A DNA stretch of 64,000 nt from positions 130,997,125 through 131,061,124 of the forward strand of contig CM063284.1 of the NCBI GenBank assembly GCA_032173965.1. The letters are read 5' to 3'. Position 1 is the stretch's first letter. Each line of letters starts with the position of its first letter. The notes beneath the pieces are model-generated. The model ran no database searches. It saw nothing but the letters and a program-made list of their open reading frames with translations, and had not been told where the DNA came from. Made by a program: the position numbers and the translations under genes. This document shows positions 1-11,800 of this stretch, one piece after another. This DNA comes from Sitta carolinensis. Taxonomy: Eukaryota; Chordata; Aves; Passeriformes; Sittidae.

Positions 1-94
1 GAATTATTTTTAGGCTGTGTTAATTCTAAGAGATGTCTGAAAGACCCAAGGCTACCTAGTTTAGAGACCATGGGTTAGAGTGACAGAGAGTGGC

Positions 95-258
95 TGGGTT
101 TGGCAGGCACCCTTTGAGCTTGCCCAGTCCAACTCCCCTGTTTAAGCAGGGTCAGCCGCAGCCAGTTCCTGAGGACCATATCCTGTCAGGCTTTGAATAT
201 CTCAAAGGATGGATGCTCTGCAGCCTTTCTGGGCAACTCGGCCTAGTGCTAGACCCTG
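95..258 (-). mobile_element. Old CR1 LINE fragment (3' region, antisense)
   Basis: Read on the + strand, this stretch follows the reverse complement of the CR1 3' region: a 'cccagtccaactccc' block, then 'aagcaggg', then 'tttgaatatctc' and 'tctgggcaactc'. These occur in the order and rough spacing found in avian CR1 copies. It is heavily substituted and lacks both element ends, so it is an ancient fragment within the CPQ intron. The short open frame across it has no coding meaning. Confidence 0.7.
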
Positions 259-3200
259 GGGAGTCACTAGTGGCACTAGATAGCTGCTGATGCAGTAACA
301 TGCATTACATTAGGTAACTAAACTGTGCTAAAGAGGGTTTTCTGTCACCTTGTAATAGTACTATGAATTAACTTTTGTATAATTTAATTTTGTATAATTT
401 GTATATATATTCTCTTGATTATTGCATTGAGGCTGTAAATAATTCATTTTCTTCAGTTTTTAGTTTCCAGTATTTCTGATACATTCAAGTAATATGTACA
501 GCATTTTTGACAGCAGTTTTTAACATTCCCTGTTTTCATGCCACAGCACCTATTATATCCAGCTAGAAGCACTTTCTCACTGATTTCCTTTTTGGTCAGC
601 AGCATTCCTCATGAGACTTGCACCGCTGTAACAGTGAACAAACTGAAAAAGGACAATTAAAGAGGGTTGTTTGGCAAACATTGTGTTTTGGGTTTTTTTC
701 CTTTATGGCTGCTCTGCAAATGCAGGGAAAAGAGTAAAATTCATGAAATGTGACAGTGTAGCACGTAGCCCATCTCTTGGTTTTCTCTTCAAGTATTGAT
801 TCCACCTGGAAATCAAAATTAGTGGTACACACCTACATACCACCACCCAACTGAGGGTTTTTAAGTCCTTAATTAAAGCTTATAGACTCTTGCAAGGCTG
901 TATGCTGTTCCTTTTCTAGGTGGCCAGCATGGTCATGGGTGAATAATTTATAGGTCTGTGAGCCATGGCTCCTCATCTGTTTTATTTGACTCCTACCTTG
1001 GTAGAAAATAAGCCCCCATTTGTTATTGACTGTTATGTTACGTAGACAAATGCTACATAACAACAACACCAACACAAAAATCTGCTCACGGCATTGCTTC
1101 TTCTGTTAGATTTTTAGAAAAGAGGCTGTAGGTCCCCATGAACCTTATTGGGGTAACCCAACATGGCTGCAGGGCCCTGCAGAACTTCCCTCTACATCTG
1201 CAAGGACTGGTCTCAGCCCTGGATGTATTTACAGGGGAAAGGGCACTCATCAGTGTCCCACTGCAGCCTGGTGACCTCTGGCAGCAGAAATGTCTGCAGG
1301 CAGCTGACATCAGTGTGGAGGAGGCTCAGGTTTGAAGCAGGAGACTTCTTTGCAGGGAGAATTACTTGCAGTTGTATCTGTGCCCCAGAGTGTTTCATGT
1401 CCAGAGGTTTGAGAGAGGCCCTCAGCTGTAAATTCTTCTTGAGATCAAAGGCAAGAACATGGATTTTCACTTTTGTTTCTAATTAGATAGGATAAAACTG
1501 CTTTCTTAGAGTCTTTTCCTTAGTCTCTCAAGATGTTTGTAGGTCACTGGCTTCAATGATAGCCCACAACACAAAAGAGGACAGCATGGCCAGTTTGAGA
1601 ACCTTTTGACTTTCTTGCACAGTGATTGCTTGTGTCAAAGTCGATAATTTTCTGATTTATAAAATCAATTCAGAGAACAAAAAAGCTTTTCCAATGTTTC
1701 AGAGAGTTAAACATGACAAAGCATAGGGCGTTTGGTTTTGTTCCACTCACAGGAATAAAGTGCTATTCTGTAAATCCATAGTTACTCTGATTAGTGAAAT
1801 TTCTACAACAAAATCTGGGCAGTTTTTGTCTTGAGTCTTACAGAAGTGTTCAAAATAAGTAATAGGGTTGCCTCAACAGCTTAACTTTTAATGTGTCTGT
1901 AGTACAGAAGTCCATCGGTTAAAGAATTTATCATAGTTAAATCATTTTATGATTGCATATATTTAAAAGGATTCAGAAGAAAATTTTAAAAGAGACTATG
2001 ACTTGACATAAATTTAATGCTAAGATTATTAGAACTTAATTCAGCACCTGTAACCTACCCAGTTAGTTCTGTGGGATTGCAATGCTTCGAGTCAGGAGTA
2101 AACAGGTAATATAAGAATGAAAACAGCTTAAAATAAAATCAATCACAATACTGAATAACCTTATGCTGTAGCATTTGGTCTTTCTGCTTATCATCTTTCT
2201 TATGAAGGGGTCTTCACCTTGGGTGGAGTTAAAATGCATTAACTTTCTACTCCTTCTATGTAAAATAGCACTGAACTGAGACATCCAAGTCAGTCCCCAT
2301 TACAGCAAGAGAAACAAGCCTGTTACCCACAGGGAAAGCTGGACTCTGTTCTGAAAGATTGTTTGAGTGATCAAAAGATATGTATTATAGGAATGTACAG
2401 TTATGCTGTGGGAAATTTTGCTTTTTTTCTCTTCAAAGGCTTCAGGCATCTCAGGAAAACCAAGAAAAATCAAAACAGTAAGTCTTAAGAGCACACATGA
2501 GTTTATCAAAGCCCTCATCATCTGATAGTGATTTCCACTTCATGTAAATAAATAAATGAATAATTAATGTACTTCATCTTTATAGTCAAACAATCTTGGG
2601 CTTTTCTCCTTCTTACTTGGCATGGCAGGAGTATCCTCAGTCTGTGTTTCTGCCTGCAGCCCACTGCTCTTGTGAATTCACACCAATTCTCTGGGTTCGT
2701 AGACCAAGGAAGTCTTGTGCTAAGTGGGTCCTTCCTGGCACCTGCACACCTCCTAGCCCTGGTCAGGGAGCAGGACAAAGGAATCAAAGCAAAGGAATTT
2801 CAAGCAGTGAATGAGTGTGGTGGGGGAGAATACCAAATCTACTTATTTTCAAAATTTGATGTTGAATTCTGTTAATGGTGGAATGGATGTTGACATTACA
2901 ACAAAGCTGACAGAGGCTGAAAAAACTGGAGGAGAGGCAGAGGTAATGAACTGGAAAAGAAGGAAATTCAAGGAAATGGGGGGTTAGAGAGGGTCTGTGG
3001 GCACTGGAGCAGCGAATAGCCAGGGTAATAATCCTCTGCCACCATCTCTGCTACAGCTCCTAGTCAGGTGGCAGTTTCTTCAGCTCATCTTGGCTTTGGT
3101 CTACCTTAAGTGATGCCTTGCAAGAATTTTTTGTGCTCCCTGAGCCCACCTGGATAATGGGGAAAAGTAGTTCTTTCCCAGCCCATGTGGTCCCAGAGGG

Positions 3201-3800
3201 AATCAGTTGTTCCTGAATGGGAAGAATTGTGATTTTACTCAACTTGCATCCGCCCCAGCTGATGAGGACTCCTGACTGCAAGGGGAGTGTAGTCCTGGGC
3301 TACCCAGGTTACCCTGGTTTATGTGGAAACTTGTTCTGAAACAGCACATCCTTGTGATGTACAGGGGCTCAAAAGCAGAAACGAATTCCAAAGTGTTCCC
3401 CAACACAAATAACAGCAAGGAAAGGATTCATAGATCAGTTATAATCATCAGTGGAGAGCAGGGGAAGCCGCTGCTGTGGAGTTACTGTAGGGATTTTCCT
3501 GATTGAACTCTGTTAGTTTCAGAAGAAAATGGATGCATACTGTTGCTGAGGAAACGAGTCTCCCAGGGGAAGGCTGGCTTTTCCCCAGTGTGAATTTTTG
3601 CTGCCTCATGCTCACAGAAGTCAATTCACCTAACACCTACAAACTGCACATGGTATGGCTCTGTACAGTTATTATCCTTAAAATATATTATGAATTTTAT
3701 ACAGTTGCATGTGGCTTTAATCATAAACAGCCCAGGAACAGATTCAAGTTTATATTCCTCTTTAAATATTTGTATTCCTATAATGGAACTTTGCCCTTTT

Positions 3801-3810
3801 TTCTCTGTAG
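3801..3810 (+). promoter_or_regulatory. CPQ: 3' splice acceptor of the CPQ terminal exon
   Basis: The tract 'ttgcccttttttctctgtag' ends at 3810. It is pyrimidine-rich and closes with AG exactly where similarity to CPQ begins in phase. This fixes the exon start. Confidence 0.85.
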
Positions 3811-3971
3811 GTGCCAGCTTGCATAATGACATCAGTAAATACTTCTGGTTTCACCATTCTCAAGGGGACACGATGACAGTTCAGGATCCAAACCAGATGA
3901 ATCTCTGTGCTGCTGTTTGGACTGTTGTCTCCTATGTAATTGCTGACATGGAGGAGATGTTGCCAAGGTAA
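3811..3971 (+). CDS. CPQ: Carboxypeptidase Q, terminal coding exon (partial gene)
   Basis: This is the last coding exon of carboxypeptidase Q (plasma glutamate carboxypeptidase), a secreted/lysosomal zinc dipeptidase of peptidase family M28 that cleaves peptides with unsubstituted N- and C-termini. The exon starts after a strong acceptor (pyrimidine run, then 'tgtag' ending at 3810). Its first two bases complete a Gly codon begun in the previous exon. It encodes 52 further residues and ends at TAA 3969-3971. Readable landmarks are SKYFWFHHSQGDTMTV and the C-terminus SYVIADMEEMLPR. The His of the HHSxGDT motif corresponds to the C-terminal metal ligand of M28 enzymes. Human CPQ has HHSHGDT and ends EMLPRS, so this copy differs by a Gln and lacks the final Ser. 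An in-frame ATG at 3690 lies in the intron and is not a start. The frame is intact, with nothing suggesting a pseudogene. Confidence 0.93.
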
Positions 3972-4305
3972 TAAAACAGCAAGAAAGAAGATTTCTGTTC
4001 TTCTAATCTAATGATTGTAGTCCACTAATGAATGTGGACTACAGCTATAGTAAATTCTGTTAGCCTTGATTTTCTGCTTTACTATTGTATCTGTTTTCCT
4101 CAAAACACACACTCTTTTACACATTCCTGCTTCTTTTTGCTGTTTTGCTTTCCTCCATTTGTGATTTTCACTTAAAATGTCTTCCTTTAAGTTCTTCTTA
4201 AATTTCAGATAAAGCTCTTTGACTATGATATAATAACCATTTGTATGCACAGTGATCTTGTGCAGCAGGAAAAATATACCAAATAAATTTTTCACATCAG
4301 AATAA
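3972..4305 (+). other. CPQ: CPQ 3' untranslated region (likely extent)
   Basis: After the stop codon the sequence is AT-rich and non-coding. A canonical AATAAA lies at 4282-4287, which would place cleavage about 10-30 bases later and give a 3' UTR of roughly 0.33 kb. A second AATAAA at 3970-3975 overlaps the stop codon and is probably too close to serve as the main signal. The 3' end is inferred; no transcript was available. Confidence 0.55.
4282..4287 (+). terminator. CPQ: Candidate CPQ poly(A) signal AATAAA
   Basis: This is the first canonical hexamer at a usual distance downstream of the CPQ stop codon. Confidence 0.5.
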
Positions 4306-7300
4306 TTATTGATTTTGTGGATTTTGTTTAATGGTTTTGTTTCTGTCTTTCATTCTGTGCATTAAAATTATGTGCTATTAACCAAGCTGCCCTTTCTTTT
4401 CACTTTTAAAGTAATGCCATAGTTTCTAGAAGTTTTCAGGTTATAGGACAAATTAATCTTGCTTTCTTAATGGTAATATATGGTAGAATGGTCAAATAAT
4501 AGTCAAAATGCTAAAATAGCATAATAGTTTCACTCAGGTCCATTTTTAGATCTTATGAGAGTTTCACCTAAGACCCAGATGAACCAGGACACAGAGAATA
4601 GAAACAGAGGACTCCCAGCTCCTTGTGTTTTTAGGGCACCTCCTCATGGAAAGCCATGCATGTCTTTTTCTTTCTCATGGAAGACTCGCCACAGTGACAG
4701 GCAGAGAATTTTGTGTGGCAGCATTTTTATGAAATGCCATGTTTCAGAAACAACACACAGCTGTGATTTGTGACCTTCAGTACTTGCCAGCTGATATCCA
4801 AACGAAGTGTAAGTGCAGATTCCTAGCTGCCCCTTGCTTGCAGGGATGGTCTCCCCTGCTGAAGCTAGGCTAGAGGATGCTGGTACAAATTTACTTTGAT
4901 AGAGGGATTAACCTGGAAATTTGATTCTTATATACTTTGTTGGTTTGGGGTTGGACTTTTTTCTTGCTTACTGAGATTATGAATATTCAGATGAGTTTCA
5001 GGCGTATCTGTAGAGAAGGCATAACTGGTCTTGGGGAATATTTTAAGGCATATGATTTCTGCTCATTTCCTTCTGACATGGTCCTTCTTTGTGATTTTAA
5101 ATTTTACAACAAGCAAACTTAGTGATGTGAATAGCTGCTGCAATATAATCAGCATCAAACGACTAATGTTACGAACATGGAGTATTAAACCAAATAGCAG
5201 GCTGTCCCTAGTGCTGTTAATCAGTTCTGCTGTTGAGCAATAGCTGAATAATGAGCAATTCATTTTTATAGAATTCATAATCATGGTATCTGTTTACTGT
5301 GATAATAGCTGTTTTCCATCAAATTTATTAACTATTTCAATATGCCCTCCAAATAATTTCAAGAGCATAAAAGCTGCCTGGAGAAACTCTGCTCTATCTT
5401 TTTAAAGAAACGATATTGATATAAAGATAGCAAAGATTTCCTCTGCTTTCAAGGTGTGATGCCTATGTTTCTTTTTGCTTGACAAGAGCATAGTTGGTAG
5501 TGCTCACCACTGACAGATCGTCAGCCATCTCCAAATCCAGCCTTTTGTCCTTTACACAATGTGACTGACATTTTCCTGAATTGTTGTTCCTTATTGCTTT
5601 CCCTCAGGGTATGAGGTTTTGTACATCAGAAATTCAGAAGGATATTCTGTGAAGTTACCTATATTGTTGCAAATCTTAACCTATGCTCTCTTGGAAATGG
5701 TGTTTATTTGTGTTTTTCTCCATTGTCTCAAGTGAAATGGAAAATCTCTGGAGTCAAGAATACTCTGCAGAGGAGAGTAACACTACAAGTGTGCACATGG
5801 CACCACAGCACGTGTCAAGATGTGCTTGTCAGCTCCTAAGTAAGAAAATTAACCATTTCCAGGCCAAAAGCAGCAGAACTATATGACAGACTGTAAAAAT
5901 TAAAACCATGATGCCTCTGAAGAAAATGCAGCCTTCATGTCAGCTTCAGATACACAGCTCTAGAGAGAAGCATTAGTTTTGGGAAAAAAAAAGAAGTTCA
6001 AAAATTAAAACATGTTATTTTTATAGAAATAATGAAAATTAAAAAATTGGATTTCCAAAATTGAAAAAGAAAAATTTTTTTTACTTGTAAAACCAGATTT
6101 CATTAAAATAAGACATTGTCTCTGATTCACTTTTTTTTTTTTTTTTCTGATGTGTATTAGTTCTCAGACCTAAAAGTTCATCTGTCCATAGTATTCTTCT
6201 GATAATCTGCCTGTTCAGATGTACCTCTCTCAAAAATTTTCATAAACAAGATGCTAATAAATTTATTTTCTTTCCCAGTGGGATTTTGGACCATCTGTGC
6301 AATAGCTTATCTTTACCACTGCTCAGTGTAACAATTATGCTCTTCCAATTAGTGGCCATTAAACACGTATCACTTGGTCAGTTTTCAATTCAAGAGCCCT
6401 TCTGAAGTGATCCAGGTAAGCCAAGATGACTTTGCCTTCCACTCACATGCCATTAATCTTTGAGAATCTTTCTCAACTTTTAATTGAGAGAGTAGTAGCT
6501 TAGGTCATTATTTATATTACTATTATTTTGAGGGTCACCTGCCATAAAGCTGTGCTTATCATGAGTAGTTTGATAATGTTCTAGGTCAAAGGGACCATGG
6601 GTACATTCCCTCCAATAAACATTTGGGGTTTTGCCTGCAAAGATCTGTGAGGTGAGAGCTGAAAAAAACAGCACTAGTATTTAAATTAATGTCAAAAATT
6701 TAAATTTCACATAATCATTTTCCTCAAGGTATCACAAATCTCTTGCATCTGCTGAGAAGGGAGGCCCCTGGGTAGTCTTTCTTTAAGCTACAACTCAAAG
6801 TTTTCAGACACAGTTACAGAGACATGAGGCCAATACATAATTCATTTACCTGACTAGACTATAGTACAAATGCTGATGAAAAATCTATTTTCAATACTGC
6901 ATAATGTAATGTAATTTGCCAGTAATAAAAGAAGAACTGCAGGGAAGATTTGCTTTCGTCCTTCATTGTGCCAAGACAATACTGACGTTTCACTGTTCTT
7001 TGAATGATTCTGTTCTATGTGTTCTCACAAGACTTTTAGCTCCCTTAAAATAATTAAAAACAAAGAGAGAGTTGAAGCAGTGCTGATTCTGCTGCTCCAT
7101 TACAAACATCCTTGGCTGTGTATTTAGTTAGTATGCTTCCCCCATAGCGATTTGAGACACTTCCATTTACCATAAGTAAATATCAAACTGATCTTGATAT
7201 CTATATCTGTCTCATGAAATATACATACCATCTAAATGTGCCCAAATGATTAATTTACTGCTGTGTAATGATTAGCATAAAAATCTCATCACTGCACAGG

Positions 7301-8739
7301 ATAAAAATGTTGCCACTAATTGCTGGTTGGAGTGAACAATGTTTTCTGCATAGAAGTTAATGATGCATTGCAGCTCTTGAATGGGAAAACTCAAGACTTT
7401 CTGGAGAGATTTTTTTTCCCTTCTATTCTCCTAAATCTTAGGAGACACTGATCATATATAATAAAAATTAATAGATATAATGTAATAGATATTTATAGTA
7501 GAAAGGAACTTATACCTTTTATAGTCTTCTGTCTACTGCAAATAGTACTGTCCACACACACTCTGTGGACTTTCAGGGTCATTATTTCTGGAAACTCCAG
7601 CTTTTTTGCACAAAGGTATGGTCAGCTAGGGGCCTGTGATTTGTAGTTGCAAGTGTTTAATAACTACATTGTGCTAGCACCTGATTAAGGTTTTAGATGC
7701 CTCTCTTAATAATTGTGTTTGCTCTTGGAGGAGGGGCCTTGATGACAGCCTTATATACAGCTCTGTGTCCAGCTTGCAGTTTGATTTCACCTCAGGACAG
7801 ATCATGTAGTTTATGTTAATTTTATGTCTTCTGGAGGGTTTTTTATCTTCCACTTTGTTTCTCTGCACTTGTGCTGTGGCATAGATATTAGGAATGACTA
7901 GCTGACTAAAAAAATATGTGTATTTTGTGCATTAGGGCTCAGGAACTGTGAAATGCAACTGAGATGACTCAAGAGCAGCACATAAGCACATGGTAGAGAG
8001 CTCCATCAGGGACAACACTTGCCATCATCACTGACCTCTGTTACTGGCAGACAGAGCTTTGTGATCAATGCAGTGAACTTTTATCATCAGTCATGGTTGT
8101 CTTCATAACTATGTGAAAATCAGGCTTATGAAAACTAAAGAGGGAAACTCTAGATGAGGGACCACAAAAGCCACAAATAGAGCAAGGCTTTACTGGCTCA
8201 GGAACTGTGGCTTCAGGTACCAGTGTTTTACTCTACTTTGCTGTTTGAGTAGAGGAACACTACCTAAACCTCCCTCAGTTCCACTGTTAAATGTTGGTAG
8301 TGGTGTTTGGTGCAGCCTGATTTAACAACACTGTGTTAAAAGATATGATGCGGGTTAAATATAAGTTCATAGGGAGGTGAGGTTTAGTTGAAGGAGAGGA
8401 ACAAGAAATTAACACCTTCCAGCTACATAAGAATTCACCTGTAAAACGTGTCTTTTAGTAATTACTGTTTGCATTCACGATACTTGCATATTCACATTAT
8501 TTGCATTTACTATTTAACATGAGAAACAAAAAGAAATACTCTTCCCTTCAGATACTGCCATTTCAAAATAGACTTTGGACATCAGGCATACCAATTTTAA
8601 ATTAATGGTACTTTGCATCCAGGAATGATGTGGGACAATTATGTGTGCAAAATGGTCACACATGATGCTGTCTATATATGTCATTTCACTACATTGAACT
8701 GTCACACACATACTAAGTATTTCACAGAATCAGTGGCCA
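4306..8739. other. Intergenic, AT-rich, no gene recognised
   Basis: No exon-like block with splice signals and protein similarity, no RNA gene and no clear young repeat was seen. Only homopolymer runs stand out, such as 16 T at 6131-6146. Open frames are short and of random composition. Confidence 0.5.
6131..6146. repeat. Poly(T) tract, 16 bases
   Basis: Uninterrupted run of 16 T. No LINE or SINE body could be recognised beside it. Confidence 0.9.
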
Positions 8740-8858
8740 CACACTGAGGCAGTTTGGGAAAAGGGAATAGATTAAATGGTTTCCCAACAGTCATGCAGCC
8801 AGTCAGTCCTAAAGCTAAGTATAGTTTAGTTCCTGCCTCAGCCAAACTGTGCTGCCTA
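8740..8858 (+). mobile_element. Possible ancient MIR/CORE-type SINE fragment
   Basis: The order of 'actgaggc', a degenerate 'ttaaatggtttcccaacagtc', 'atgcagccagtcagt', 'agttcctgcctcagcc' and 'ctgtgctgcct' follows the MIR consensus (tail of the tRNA-related part plus core), with many substitutions. MIR relics do survive at low density in birds. A profile search would be needed to confirm it; it could be chance similarity. Confidence 0.4.
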
Positions 8859-11800
8859 TAAATTACTTGCTACTTTTTTTTTTATACCACTGAGATAACT
8901 TTGAAGCTGACGTGTAAAATTTGTGCAAAAATGACACTTTCAACTGATCATAGGCAACGTATGTGGACTGAACCTTCAGGAAAGTCTTCAAAACTGATTT
9001 CACTGAGGTTCTTTGTGACTCAAGTTATAATCTCTGGAATACTTCTGCTTCAGCTTTGTGAGTGTGATTATGCAATGTTTTGCTTATTCTAAATTTTCTA
9101 TATATTTTGCTTTTTCCAGAGATATTATGTCAGTGATACAGCTGCAGAGATTTCATGTAATTGCTGGTACTTAAAAGCAAATTTCCTAGTTCTTCTACAC
9201 TTCATCATTTTTTACTTTGCTTTAAATTTCTGTCACTAGGACAGAAAGGTATCACAAATTTTAATAGAAGACAAAATGCAGAGGCTAATGATTGTTCAAA
9301 AGCAGATAACAAACTATTTGTAGTTTTTTACAGAGTATCATAATGGTCTTTCCATGGCTATCATCAAACTGTAGCTCATCAGGAAGATGAGTTTAACAAG
9401 AGGAATTGCTAGAAAGTGAGTCATGAGACATTTAACCATGGAAAGTTAAATGTTGATGCTTTACCCCTCCAAATTGCTCATTGTAGAAGCAGAGAAAGCT
9501 ATAAATACCCACCAGAAAGTGCTTGATTGTCTTCAGCAGTGATTCCCAGTGCTGAGTCCTGTGTAGAAGATATTTTAAGCCTTTATAATGTAGTCCGAAC
9601 TTTTAACATGAAATACTGAGACTTAAAATTTTGTGTTGTTAGATCTTTCTAAAACAATGAAAGTGTGGGGGGGTAAGTGCACAAATGCCTTTAGTTTGTT
9701 AAATAGCTGAACTTAAGTTTCAGCATGTGAAGTTGTTGGAACTCTTTTCTTTCCTCTCATAAAGAGTAATGTCTTTATAGGTATGACAAGATAATAAATG
9801 AAATAATTCAGTAGGCTCTGTGTAAGTACCACATATATTCAACCACAGCTTAAGTTACAAAAAATGTAACTTAGATCAACATTTATCAAGATATCATTTA
9901 TTTAATATTTTAAATATGAAGAGAGGATTCGTTTCCAAGTTGTTAGAAGGAAACAGATGTGACAGAAGAAAGTATAGACTTTTACATTCAATACAGCAAA
10001 ATCTAATTTCAGGTGTTCCACATAGTGTGTTTGCTAGAACTCATAGGAGGAATTAGAGGATGTGCATAGCCTTCCCTGTTGGGCAAAATTCCAACAGTGC
10101 TTGCTGGCATCAGTAGAGGCTGCTCTGCCAGAGACCCTCTGGTTAGGGGTTGTCTGTCCCCTGTGTGTTTGATAACACTGAGTATACTACCAGAATTATG
10201 TAAGCTTGAATTTATGGGTAAGGACCAGAAGCATTTATTGGGAATGTTCTGCAAGAAATGTGTGACGCAGCATTCTTGACACCACATCTTCATAAGAGAA
10301 GCAAATAGTGAACCAGCTGTTGGTAACTCAGCCACCTGCTGAGCCCCTGTGGTTCTGTGTGATGGCTCCAGGCCTCACTTAGAGGAAGAAGAACTGAAGA
10401 TGGCTGGTCAGAGTCCAGTGTTTGGTTTATCTCTTTCTATACTAAGAATGTGGGATTGCCATAGGGAGTCTTTCTGCTCAGTCCCTGGATGCAGATGTCC
10501 TTTGCATCCATGCTCCCATAGAACTAGAATGAAGAGAGTTTTCATGCTGGGGGACCTTCTGGAGGTGAGTACTTTTTTTTACCTCCAAATGCTCAAAGTT
10601 CAGGAAGAGCTTGTGGTCTCAAGCTCTTTTTTGCTTCCCAAACTGCAGTACTTGTATCTTTCAGTCTTGGATTTGCAATGAATTTGTAATATGCAACATT
10701 GTCATCACATTGTGAAATCACTGAAGTCTAATACTTTTCATGTTCCATATCTCTGCATTTCAGAGCTGTGTCTAAACAAGCAGGAACAGTAATGGCTGTC
10801 AGCAGAGCACTTGACAATATCTTCAAAGCAGAAGAGCTGAGTAAACATTTGCTCTGTGTGTTCTATTAGGTGCCAACAAAAATTTTATTCCTCCTTCCCT
10901 CATCTGTGAAGTGATGGAGGGGGAAACTATTACAGCTCTGTGGTTCTGCAACAGTTAGAGTGGCTGCTGCAATACTATTAAATCAGTTTGAGGCATAAGA
11001 TTACATGAGACATAAGAATTTTGCAAACTTCAGAGAAATCACAAATGTAGCAACATTGTTTATTGCATACTGTTTATTCACACAGTAGCAAGTCATCCTT
11101 TGAAACAAAAGTGTAAATGACTTACAGTATTTGCAGAAACATTCTGCTGGCAAGCTAAAGCTTTGGAAGACTGCTGTTACCTTACTGTAATAAACTAACA
11201 TAAGTAAAATTCATACCTGGGTTTTTTTAACTTACCACTTTTAGATTCCTGTACAAAAACCCCATCATCTTAGCTTAAAATAACTATAGAAAGAGTTCAC
11301 AGTGGTCCTTCCATTTACACTGGCTAAAAATATGAAGAAACAAAGATTGAAGCTCCAGATAAACATTGGTCAACTCACTAGGAATTTCTTCAGAAATATT
11401 TGCAAATGTGGGCAGATGGCGTTGCGTTGTTCAGCAGTTTAACAGAGCAAGCCGTTATATTACATATTTTCTTTTCCCAAACCTGTCCTGATTTTGTCAA
11501 AAATCCTCCTGTTGCTATTAATCTCAAATATTACAAGCTCTAACTTTACTACCATGTTGTAAAAGTTTACTTGCTGGCCACTTTTTTTCCCCCTTTGAAT
11601 AAGCTCAATTTAGTGGTTTTAATTTAAGACAATAAACCAGGAACTCCCAAGTTCTAATTTGGCTGTGGTAACCATCTTGCTGGGTGGTCTTGGCACACCC
11701 TAAAGGTATGCCTTCTGTGTGGACTTCATTTGTTAAACACTAAACCCCCCAAAAAAACCCCATCTATTTCCTAGCCTGTATTCAGCCGGAAGTGTGGGCC

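Larger units (their letters stand above)
1..3810 (+). other. CPQ: Last intron of CPQ (3' part)
   Basis: Everything upstream of the CPQ terminal exon belongs to its preceding intron, whose 5' end lies outside the window. I looked for the preceding exon, which should end with the residues leading into the split glycine codon, and did not find it. The intron ends in a pyrimidine-rich run and the acceptor 'ttctctgtag' at 3801-3810. Apart from one CR1 scrap near the left edge, I recognise no gene, RNA or young repeat. The short open frames here are chance. Confidence 0.75.

Noticed and set aside
3690..3810. In-frame ATG upstream of the CPQ exon suggesting a longer protein start
   Set aside because: It lies within the intron. 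Similarity to CPQ begins only after the acceptor at 3810, and the residues before it are unrelated.
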